From the NCBI GenBank assembly GCA_039621445.1, contig CP154954.1, forward strand, positions 49,393,847 through 49,457,846: a DNA stretch of 64,000 nt, written 5' to 3'. The stretch is from Euglena gracilis. Its lineage: Eukaryota > Euglenida > Euglenophyceae > Euglenales. Shown piece after piece: positions 37,123-48,566 of this stretch (positions within the stretch are counted from its first letter, which is position 1; every line of letters begins with the position of its first letter). The notes under the pieces were generated by a model, which had not been told where the DNA came from, searched no databases, and saw nothing but the letters and a program-made list of their open reading frames with translations. The position numbers and the translations under genes were made by a program.

Positions 37123-37831
37123 CTCCTGTAGGGTTCTTTGCCACACAACTGGTTGTGCGGGTCCCGGGTATAAGCCGGGTGGGAGACACCCGTCCCTTTT
37201 GTCCCCTTTATTCCCTGTGGACCCCATTTCTTCACCCTCTGCGCATCCCTTGCCAAACACCCCGCACTTACCTTCCTTCCCCTGTGTCCTTGTCGCCGGC
37301 TTGGTCACACCGCACCCACACCCCCGGCACTTCCTCCCCGCGCTTTAACAAACAGCCCAAAAACACCACACCAAGGCGCCGCAAGCAACGCAGTCTGGCA
37401 AACACCCAGGACGCACACCGCCGGCAGCTCGGACACACCCGGGAACACAGCCGAAAGGAGCAACAGGGGCAGGAAAGGTCCCGTTCCCCAGGTGCTTTTT
37501 TGCGTTTTTTTCCCTTTGGGCCGGCAAGGTCCCGGGGGTTTCGACATACAAAGTCCATTTTGGTACACCCCAAAAACACCATTTTTCGCCAAAGTCCCGG
37601 GGGTCATACTGCTAAAAACAGAAATTTGCTCATTTTTTGCACTCTCTTGTTCACGTGTTTTCAAACCCCCCCTGACCTTCACAGCCCAAACAAAGCACAA
37701 TCAAAAAAATCGTAGATTTGCGCAAATGCGCAAATAAAAAGAAAAAAGCTTAAGTGCGAATCCGGCCGCCCAAGTGGAACTCAGTCTCAGTTTCGGGTAT
37801 GATGGGTAACGGAGGGCGGTATTATTTACAT

Positions 37832-37837
37832 ATATGG

Positions 37838-37874
<37 letters not shown>

Positions 37875-37890
37875 CATATATATGTATAAA
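37832..37890. repeat. (TA)n tract
   Basis: Alternating TA of about 50 bp within AT-rich DNA. Confidence 0.95.
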
Positions 37891-38510
37891 CATTATACAT
37901 TTTTTTTTTTACCAAACATAACAGTTAAATGTAGATAGTTACATCAGGGAAGAGCAAAGAAAGCTCATAAATAAAAAAAAACAAAAATTGGAAGGCCTTC
38001 TGAGCAAAAAAAAAAAAGCAGAAAAGGCGACACAATGATACTATTTGTGAGTTGTGGGTTACAGCCCCAGGCTACTAGTTCCACTGGTTACCGGAACCCT
38101 ATAGGGGTCCGGTACCACCGACAAGTTTGCCCGAATATATCCGGATTTGCCATTCTCGCCGTGCGTTTTGATGAAGTTAAAGTTGTTAAATTAACAGGGT
38201 CAGGGTTGTGGACAATTTAGGCCAAATAAAGATAAAATCAAATCAAGGTAAATCCGGCATTTTCGACAGTATTCCACCTAAATTCATGCCCAAACCACCT
38301 AAACCATGCTCCTGATTTCGATCCTATTCTTAACTTAACCATAAGCCATAACCATAATCCATGACCCTGACCTTCGTCCTAAGAACAAACAATTCCAGAA
38401 CAATCTTCCGTTCGACTTGTACGGGCGGGGGATATTTCAACTCTTTCGGCATAGCATGTGTTGCATTCATTATATCAGTGAAGTCTAGGCGAGAACATAT
38501 GACAGAGAAA

Positions 38511-38663
38511 TCAATAAGGCCGCTGAACTGGGAGGGGGGAGTCGGTGCCATCCAGGAAGTGGCCTGACAGTGGGCGAAAAAGACCTTGGGCTTCTGGCGC
38601 TGGAGTGCCCACGGGCACTTCTGGCGATGTGCCCTCCGGGGGGTCGGATCGGGGGGTGAAGGC
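38511..38663 (-). CDS. Gene 3 last exon
   Basis: Acceptor CCGCCAG, 51 codons including TGA, phase 0: AFTPRSDPPEGTSPEVPVGT, LFRPLSGHFLDGTDSPLP. Fits the coiled-coil exon in phase. Confidence 0.6.
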   Translation of the reverse strand, partial: AFTPRSDPPEGTSPEVPVGTPAPEAQGLFRPLSGHFLDGTDSPLPVQRPY

Positions 38664-41600
38664 CTGGCGGGCACCCGCCTAAAAGCTCACCGTGCTAGTG
38701 GCGCAATCCATTTTCTGACTTTGGAAATGCAAAGGTTGTGGTGCAGCTTGAATGACACCTTCAAAAAGGGATTCGGTCAACTGCTCATTACTGACATTTT
38801 TGATCAACAAGAAGCAAGAAGCAATGAGCACAACCGCCCAACCATCATCATCGCTCTGAGCACAGGGGGGGGGGGCAGTTGTATGGTGCTCCCTTATTCA
38901 AGATGAAATGTCTCTGCGGTGACTGATGTTTCCACAACAACGAAACTAGAAGAAATGTTTTTCATAAGAATCTGATCCTCGCAAAGAGACCTATTTTTGA
39001 CAATAAAATAATTTGTATGTAAAATTTTCTAAATAGTAATTTAAATAATTCAATAAAAAATAAACTAAACAAAACTAAACTAAACAAATAATTTAAAAAT
39101 ACCGGTGGTGGGGCAGCGTGGCCCAGGGTAGGCACATCTGGCCGGAGGGACTGCAGGAGAGGCTGTAGGGTCACCCGCAGGGATGGGAGTGGTCCTGTGG
39201 CGTATCATTGCTGGGCGATGTAGTGGACCATGAGCCCATGCACCTGTGGATGGTTTTTCTGGGGGGTGGGGGCAACTGCAGTGCAGCTTGGCAAGTTTGT
39301 TTTTGGGACACAGATAGTGATGAATTTTGCCCCAGAAAACACCGATCGAAAAAATTTAAATACAGGTTTAAGGTTATGGTTCTCATTCTGAAGAAAGAAA
39401 ATAAGGAGGTTACGCCGAAAAAAGGCTTGAATTTAGGCCTAAGTTGGCTAAATTCTAGCTTAAATGTAGGCCTAATGGCCTGAATCCTAACCCTAGCCGT
39501 ATTCCCAACCCTAACTTCCTAACGTCAAACCTCCAGAAGGCATGCCAGAATGCACATTTGTCATGGCCATCTCCAGAAGGGAGCGTTCTTTGGGTCCTCT
39601 TGATAAACACAAGGGGTTCTCAGCGTGCAGGGTCACCAACCTGAAAATTACACCGCCCAGGACGGGAGAGGCGGGGATTTCCTCCCCCCCTGCCTTCCCC
39701 GGCCCCTCCGTTGCTGCAATGATGCCCGGCGGGGGACCCCTAACCCTGGGGGTTGGGGTTCAACGCCTGGGGGACTGCTGGCCGGGATCCCGATCTGCCT
39801 CCTGGGCGGTCTGAATGGTCGAATGTTGAACACTGAAGACTGTCGGGATGGTGTTCGTCCTCCTCCTCCTCTTCCTTGCCCCCAGGGTTCAGAAAAATCT
39901 CCCCCCTCCCCCTCCAGGGCTGTATCTGAAGGCCTGGGGAGGGGGGCGGTCGCCTCCCCCCACCACCCATGGGGTTTGGGGTTCCGTACAGCCCTGCCCC
40001 ACCCCAGCTGCCAGGGCCAGGTGGGTAAGACTTGCCCCCACCCATGAGGGGGAAAGACGAGTCCGCCTGTGGGACCCAGCCCTGGCCTGAACCTCCGCCC
40101 GCAGCGCGGCGAGGTCCCCCGTCAGGCGGGCAACGTCGGCGCGCAGCGCGGCGTTCTCGCTGCGGAGCTGCTCGAAGTAGCGGTGCACGAGGAGGGGGCC
40201 GTCCACCCAGAAGTTGGCCAGCTCCGGCCCGGCCTGGGCCAGCCCCGCAGAGAGGAAAGGGAAATGGGATACGGGTGGGGCATGGGGAAAACCTACAAAC
40301 ACAAACTCAAAAAAAAAGCAAACAACTCCTCATGCCAGGTGGAAGATTCTTTCACAGACCTTCAGAGGAGTAAAAAGGCCGTGCATTGGCGGTCTGCTAT
40401 AAGCGCCCCCGTGCTTCTATTGGGGAGTAGGGGGTTATGGGTTCGTGCCAGGTGTGGGTGAGGTTGGCCCCCTGGACCAGTGGGTGACCCCTTCCGAGGG
40501 GATTTTCAAAGATTCTTCCAGTTTTTTGAAGGTCTTTTTGGATGAGCTTTGTTCACAGGTGGATCAATTCACCGGGGGGGGGGGTGCGCTTCTATTTGCA
40601 CCCCACCTGCATTTTTTTGTTGACTTCCTTTGGATAGCCCATCAAAATGAGGGGTGTGCTTGGGGTTGACCGCCTTTGGTTTCAGGGGGGTCTTGTAGCA
40701 GCCCCATGCTTATATCAGGGAGGGGTTATGCGAGAGGGGCAGGGTGGAGGGTGTTGTGAAATGAGGACATTCCTTGTCAGAGGCTGGGGTCCGGGATTGG
40801 AGGCGGGATATGGGTTTAGACTTGGTGTGGGATTTGGATCATCTGTGAGCTGGGAGGGGGTGGTAAGACAGAGGGGTGCTGGGTTCATACCATATCACAG
40901 CCACATATCACAGCACCCCTTTCCCTTGTGTTTTCCTGGGTAACAAGCATTCTGTCCCAAAATTTCGGTGTGATCGGCACCTTTGGAAAATTTCCATACC
41001 AAATGCTACATGGGGGGGGGGGGGATGTTACTGCCCAAACCGCAGCAACTGTTTTATTTTTTAAAAAATGATTGGGTGGGTGAACAACCCTGGGTACAAC
41101 TCCTTTTGTCAAACTCTGGAGCAGCATCAATACTGTAGAGAAAGAGGAAGCCATGCATACGATTCCCAGGCACAAAGGTATGGGCCAGCTCGGGACTGCC
41201 GACGCTGGCATGGCATTTGTGAGGGGCTGTGGAGGACCGGCAGGCGGGCCATTCGGCAGGGAGGCAGGGGCGGGGGGCTGCGGCGATTGCTTTGGGGCTG
41301 CGTCGCTGTCGGCCTGTGACGTGGCGTCCGCGTCCACCTCTGCCTCTCCGGGGGGCGTGTCCGTCGACCCCACTGCCTCCCGCCGGCGAACCACCAGCAA
41401 ACCGACGCAAGCTTTGGAAAGGCTGTGACCACTGCACTAAACCACAGTGTGCTCCCACAGGTGCTCCCACTGGCTAAACCACAACCCACAGTCAGTGGCC
41501 TGTCTGCGTCGTCATTGGCACAACTTGGGAGGTGGCTCCCACCGGCGGTGAGAGGCAGCGATCGCAGTGCCATCCAAGGGGTTGGAGGAGGCGAAGGAGG

Positions 41601-44600
41601 AGGTGGAGAGGGGCCGCTCTGGGGTGGGCGTGCTGAGGTCCCCCGGCAACGGGGGTAGGCCCGGCCCATGCCTGTGACAACGCAGAGAACCGGCCAGAAG
41701 AGGTGGGGGAGAACAAAACGCTATCTGTGGCCATGGCCTGGCCGGGGAAGGCTGTGTGGTGGGGATGGTCTGCGGGGTGACTGGCAGGGCGGGCAGGGAG
41801 CGGAATTGCAATGGCACGGGGCTGGGGAACGTCGTGGCCGCGGCGTAGGTCCGTTGGCCCCAGCGCCCAGCGCCCGACGCCAAGGATGGTCTGGCTTGCA
41901 ACTCCGGGGTGGGTGGGCTGAGTGTTGGGCTGGGGTTTCACTGGACTCACCGGCCCGCCCAACGATCAAGTCAGCCGCAATGTCTTGTCAACATCAAAAC
42001 CTCAATCTGCTCGATGAGCACAATTTGTAGATCTGTGCCATGAAGCGCATTGCGCGGAACGGGAAACCAACCACCAGACACACCCAAAACCAAGGTTTAG
42101 CCAGATCACAGGTCCACCATAATTGCAGAACGGAATGAGGGTAGCAAATTGTATTCTCAGCAGACAGAGGGGCGCTGTCCCAAATGCTGGCAGCGCCTGC
42201 GGGGGCTGTGGCGTGACGGGCACCGAGACGAGGGGGACGGGTGGCGGGGTGGACGCGGCGAGAGGCAGCGAGGCCGGCCAGGGGCTGCCCAGCCGGGGCG
42301 GGTGGAAGATGAGGGTCTCCTTCAGGCGGGGCACGTACACCGTCACCGACGTGGGCACAGCCCGCGGGGCGTTGGGGTCGTCGCTGAGGCTTGGGGGGAG
42401 GCAAGGCACAGCCGGGAGACCGAGAACTCCAATTAGCTCCAGCTTGGGGTCGGTGCCTCCCAACCCCTTGCAACCAGGGTTTTTTTTTAAGACCGGGGGG
42501 CCACCCACCCACCCACCCCCTTGGGGGGGGCCCGGGGGGGGGTCTCCGGGCCCCGGGAGGTGCCTCCGGGCCTGGAACAGACCTACCCATGAGTTTGTTC
42601 CCAATTGAGTGGACCTGTCCACTGAGTTGGGAACCACACCTGCTGGGGTCGTGGACTGGAGTAACCGGTGCGTCGTCACGGTGAAGGAGACCCCCCCTAA
42701 CTAAAGTGGAGTATGTGCCTGGCGGGCGCTTGGTGGCCGGCGTCGTAAACAAGGTAAGTCCCGCCAGCCTCCGGCCACCTCCACGTACACAGACAAAATG
42801 AGCCAGAGGCGAACAACAGCGCCAGGCCAGAAGAAGGGATAAAAGGCACCAAAAAACAGCCACAGTGCACACAGGGGGACCACCCACGCCGGCCGTGGGG
42901 CCACGCACTCGCGTGGCATCCTGGGACCCAGGTTGCTGCAGGCATGAGTCGGCCATAAAAATGTAGCAACTGGGCTCAGAGGGGTGTGTCCGACAGCAAA
43001 AGAGGGGCTGCCTCCCCCATAGCCTGAAGAGTCGACCCAGGTTGGGAGGTGCTGGAAACCGATGACCACCCTTGAGGTCTTGGAGCAGTAGACCCCCACA
43101 CAGACCATACAGACAAGAGAGGAAAGAGGAGAGACCTGGGCCGTGTACTAGAGTAGCTGCAGGCACGAGCAGGCCGGAAAAACTGCAGTGAAGGAGGCTC
43201 GGAAGGGCGTGTCCGCCAGCAAAAGAGGGGCTCTCGCGTCCCCTGCCTCCCCATAGCCTGAAGAGTCGAACCAAGTTGGGAGGTGCTGGAAACCGATGAA
43301 CGCCATTTCCTGGGTCGTGGACTAGAGTAGCCGGCTGGGAGCGGTGAAGGAGACCCAGGGGGGTGGACCCGGCAGCTGAAATTAGGTTCGCCTTTGCCCC
43401 CAGGAGGGGGGGTGCCTGACCGGGTTCCAAGTGGGTGTGCTTGTGGGACAGGGCTGCCCCGGGAGGTGCCTCCGGGCCTGGAACAGACCTACCCATGAGT
43501 TTGTTCCCAATTGGGTGGACCTGTCCACTGAGTTGGGAACCACACCTGCTGGGGTCGTGGACTGGAGTAACCGGTGCGTCGTCACGGTGAAGGAGACCCC
43601 CCCTAACTAAAGTGGAGTATGTGCCTGGCGGGCGCTTGGTGGCCGGCGTCGTAAACAAGGTAAGTCCCGCCAGGCTCCGGCCACCTCCACGTACACAGAC
43701 AAAATGAGCCAGAGGCGAACAACAGCGCCAGGCCAGAAGAAGGGATAAAAGGCACCAAAAAACAGCCACAGTGCACACAGGGGGACCAACCCACTTCCCC
43801 CCGAAAAGGCCAAAAATTGCGAAAATGCTAAAAAAGCACCTATTTCAAAAATTAGAAAGTATAACCCACTTGGCCGGACCGACCAACCCTACCTCCCCCT
43901 CCCCCTGGGGGTCCACGACTAAAAAAAACCCCTGCTTGTAACATTACAGGAAAAAACAAAAAAAACGTCACGAGGTGGACGACCTACGCCGCATGCCACG
44001 CCTCGGCAATACGCGAGGGCGAAGCGGGGCCGCGTGCAGGCCCTCGGCCTGGAGGGGGGCGGAGTACCGGCGGAGTTGCCGCGGGCCGTCCGTCAGCGGG
44101 GCCCAGGGGGAGCGGTCGGCGGGCCAGCCGGGGGTGGGCGGGCCGACGGCGGAGGGCGGCGGGTCCCCCAGCACCGTGAGGGGGGTCAGGGGGGGCGGCA
44201 GCCACCGCTGGGGGACCCGACCGACGCCACAAGGTTGGGGCTGGGGCTGGGGAGACCAATGTCACACACCACCGGGGGAGAGGGGGTGGGCATGGCAGGG
44301 AGAGAGGGGGGCCACTCCCAGCAATGGCTGGCCATTGTGATGGCGTCCACTTGGGGACCAACGGTCGTGAAGGTTGTCTGCAACATGTTTGCGGCCTGGC
44401 GGCTGTCCCCGGCCACTGCAAACCGACGGCGAAGATCATATTTGCATGGAGCAAGGGATCAGGTGGCTGGCAAATTTGGGTTGGCTGGGAAAACGCTGCT
44501 AGCTGACCCCCCCCCTATGTCTTGGGGGTCCCCCAGTAGAAACAGGCCCGACCCGCCCAAAAAAATGCAAAAAATGGCCCCAAATTCGAAGAAATTGAAC

Positions 44601-47072
44601 AAATATAGAGTTATGAGGAAAATGTCAGTTTCAAAAAAATGCGAAAATTGCACTTATGACCAAAAAAAAAGCGGAAACTTGGGTAAATCACAAAAAAAAT
44701 CTGCCAAAAAGCAAAAAAGAATGTGCTGTAAAAAACCGAAAAAAATGTGAAAACAATGTGAATAGAGGTGAGCCACATTCGCCCCCCCCCCCGGGCCCTC
44801 CGGCTGTAACGAAGCCCTGCAAGGGATGTGGCAGTGGTGTGGGGGCACTGTGGTGTGATTATGAAGTAACAAGGCTTCGTGCGCCTGTCTGCCAACTGAC
44901 CATGGCCGTGTGGTCCGCCACTGCCTCCCTACAGAGGGGAGGCGCGGCACCGTCCACCTCCGGACAGCGTCCAGGGCGGGTAGGGCGACTGAAAGCCGGG
45001 GAGGGAGGGGGTAATGTACTGCAGGGCCGGACTTCTTTGCCGCTGCGCAAGCGATGGGCTGACACACCAGTCCTGGACGCTGGCGTTGCTTCAACCACCT
45101 CCCCCTACCCATGAACCCGGGCCTTATCCCTGGGGGGGCACACATGGGTCGGCCATTGTTCGTATTCCTCACACTGTTTGGATGAGAGGCTCAGGGAAGC
45201 CCGGGTGTCATATACGGCTGGCCAGCATTTGCTGGGGAGGACACCGCCGGCGGATCGCCTGGGCACCAGGAAATGGCCGGGGTCGGGTCACGGTGCACGA
45301 CAGGGGAGGAGGGACAAAGTTGCGACTCGAAAATTTGGACGGAAAATCGACTCGGAAAGAATGCACGGGACCATCCAAGTACACCCAACCATCGGGGGCC
45401 AAAAGCCATCATTCACATGACGTCATCCCTGATTGTTTGTAAAAATTGCTTGCGTGGTAGTGTGGCCTCCCCTCCGACCCCCCCCCCCTGGCACCGGGCG
45501 AGGCACCAGGGCGGGCAGAGGGGGAGTCATGTACGTCGACTGTGTCGGCCAGCTGGAGAGTGGGGTGGGGACGGGCTGGGCCGAGGGGGCCGAGGGGTAC
45601 TGCAGGCGCATCCCCCAGGCAACGGCGACCCCGGCGGCACTATGCCTGGGGGACCATGGGGGTGAGCGGGCCTGGGAAAAGGTTGCCCGCAGGGGTCTGC
45701 TGCGAACAGGGCGTGGGTGGCAGGGCCAGGGTTTTTTTTTTAAGACCGGGGAGAGGGGGGTACCCCCTGGGGGGGCGGCGCCCCGGGGGGGGGGGGGAGG
45801 GTCCTGGGGGACCCAACCACTTTTCCCCGAAACGGCCAAAAAAAGCGAAAAATGCTAAAAATAGCACCCTTTTCAAAAATTTTCGGCCTTCGGCGCCGAA
45901 AAGCATATCCCACCTCCCAATGGGGGGATCCTCCCCCGGGGGGGGGGAGGGGCTTGGCCGGACCCACCCACCCTATCCCCCCCCTCCCCCTCCCAGGGGT
46001 CCACTACTAAAAAAAACCCCTGGGCGGGGCAGCTGAAATCCCAGGCCGGGGGGGGGATATAATTTGGGGGTTACATTATTTGGGAGGGAAATATTATTTA
46101 GGAGGGGGTTTTGAACATCCTTTGAAAATGAAAAGATCGATATCTTAAACTGCCTCGTTAATATTTAATATTTGTTTCCTTGGTTTGGCTTCTATTTACA
46201 AAGAAAGAACAGCTGAAGGGCAACCAACGTAATTTGTGTTGGAAAAATGCAGTCGGTGCATATGGCAGCCGACGTCGGTCCTGAGGGTATCACTTGGGGG
46301 TTTCCATACACCACATATGCGTATGCTGTATTTATGTATTACACAAATTTACACAAACATCGGTACTTTGGTCAAGCGTTGGCGGCATGTACCAACACCA
46401 ATTTTTTTTCACAGTATACCATGATAATTCACCGCGGGAATCTGACATCTGCAAGTTTCCAAATCGTTCCATTTCGCCTAGGACAAATGAAAAAAAATCA
46501 CACTGACCTTCTTTCTGGCCAATCAGGCCCGCTCCTTCCTAGGAGCGTCGGCCGCGTCTCACCAAAGAAGCCTGAAAACACGCGGTGGAGAAACATTCCG
46601 GACAAAGAAACATTTTCGGGCCACCCATGGGCGACTTTTGGACTTTTGGCTATCGTTTGGCTGTTCTTCTCGGAGTGATGTAAACAGCAGCACATTTGCA
46701 GTGATGGGATATAAAATTTGGGTTTTTTGCCAGGCGATTTGCAACAGCATAGCAAATGCATATCACATGGAACCAACAAAGGTCCATTGGTTGGGTGGTC
46801 AAAAAGTGGTCGCTGGTCAAACAAGCGAAACTGTCCATCTCAGTAACGAGAACGCTTGAATGGGAGCAGATCCAGGGGCACTTCCTCGTGATGATTTGGT
46901 TGGAAGCCCTGGCAAACCCCGCCCCCTCCCATTCAGGTCTGCCCTTGTTTGCATTGACCTCACAGCTAAACATATGCCCTCCAACCCCCCCCAGAACCGG
47001 GCCACACAGGAAATAATAATCATAATCATAATAATAACAATAATAATAATAATAATAATAATAATCATAATC

Positions 47073-47141
<69 letters not shown>

Positions 47142-47272
47142 GTGATGATGATAACAATAACAATAATAACAATAATAACAATAATAACAACAATAAAAAT
47201 AAGAACAATAATAAGAAGAAAAAGAATAAAAATAATAATAACAACAATAACAATGATAATAATAACAACAAC

Positions 47273-47349
<77 letters not shown>

Positions 47350-47383
47350 TGATGATGATGATGATGATGATAACAATAATGAT

Positions 47384-47431
<48 letters not shown>

Positions 47432-48344
47432 AATAATAATAATAATAGTAATAATAATAATAAACAATAAATAATAATAATAATAATAACAAACAAATAA
47501 TAAGTAAAATAATAATAATAATAACAATAACAATAACAATAATAATAATAAATAATATAATAAATAAGAAATGTTAATGATTCAGTGCGGACTGTCGGAA
47601 GGGGGGTTTGGTTCAACGGGGAATTGGCCGGCTCACTGCCGCGGCCCCCACCGTAGCGGTCGCCACTGTATGGGCTGCGGGCCCGCTTCGGCCGCCCTCG
47701 GTCGGCGGCGCCCCTCCCTGCGTCCTCATCCTGCAGGCATGGGATGGAGCGGGGCCTTCTCCCAGCCCCCACCATGCACATGTCTGGACCAGGGCCCCCA
47801 ACGCACGTGAGGATAAGATTCAAACAAGTGACTGGAAAGCAAAAAAACCTCTCTGGATAATATGCCAAAAAATTAATATGACAAAAATTGGCTTTTACCA
47901 CCGAACAGGTGATATGCAAGGCCACCAGGAAAAATTAGCGGTGTAAAGGCGAAACCCCCAAGTTGCAGCATTTCCAGGGGGTAGGCGGACAACGAGGCAG
48001 ACAAACGTGCTTTGGGGGGTGCGGATGGGACCTCGTACTCGGAGCAATACGGGGCCTCGTCCGCGGCGTTGGCCTCCGTCTCCAAATACCGCTCGTACGC
48101 CTCCTCCAGCGCGTCCCGCCGGATGAGCAGCTCCCTGCGAGGGAGAGAGCACAACCGCCCCGGCCGGACCCGTCTGACGGCGCCCGGAAAATGAAAGCCG
48201 AACTGTGGGGGATTCTGGGTTCAGGAGAGTGGCATATTAAAATGTGAGGGGCATCCCTTTCCATTCCACAGAGGCCCGAATGAAAGGAACAGCGGCCACA
48301 CCGTGATGTATGGAATGAAATGAAAACCAACCTGCCTACCGTCA

Positions 48345-48427
<83 letters not shown>

Positions 48428-48506
48428 TCACTCACTCACTCAGACACACACAAACACACAACACACAACACACAACACACACGCACGCATGCAGTACAAA
48501 CACACG

Positions 48507-48566
<60 letters not shown>

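Larger units (their letters stand above)
33585..38510. other. Intergenic region between genes 2 and 3
   Basis: Different composition from the intron-rich parts: fewer G/C homopolymers, more unique sequence. Holds palindromes with GCGCAATTGCGC cores, a (TA)n tract and one exon-like plus-strand frame (36563-36750, VPVDVYRYWVAAHPPS) that I cannot attach to a gene. Confidence 0.45.

Noticed and set aside
37130-37200. tRNA-like stretch (GGGTCCCGGGTATAAGCCGGG)
   Set aside because: No cloverleaf or box A/B pair could be arranged; only a local hairpin.
41994-43778. 594-codon minus open frame
   Set aside because: It crosses the real gene 3 exon (42150-42383) in the wrong frame and owes its length to a GC-rich 330-bp duplication; no conserved motif.
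46650-47925. Long Tyr-, Ile-, Leu- and Met-rich open frames
   Set aside because: Translations of the trinucleotide satellite; only 47637-47730 at one edge is a real exon in its own frame.
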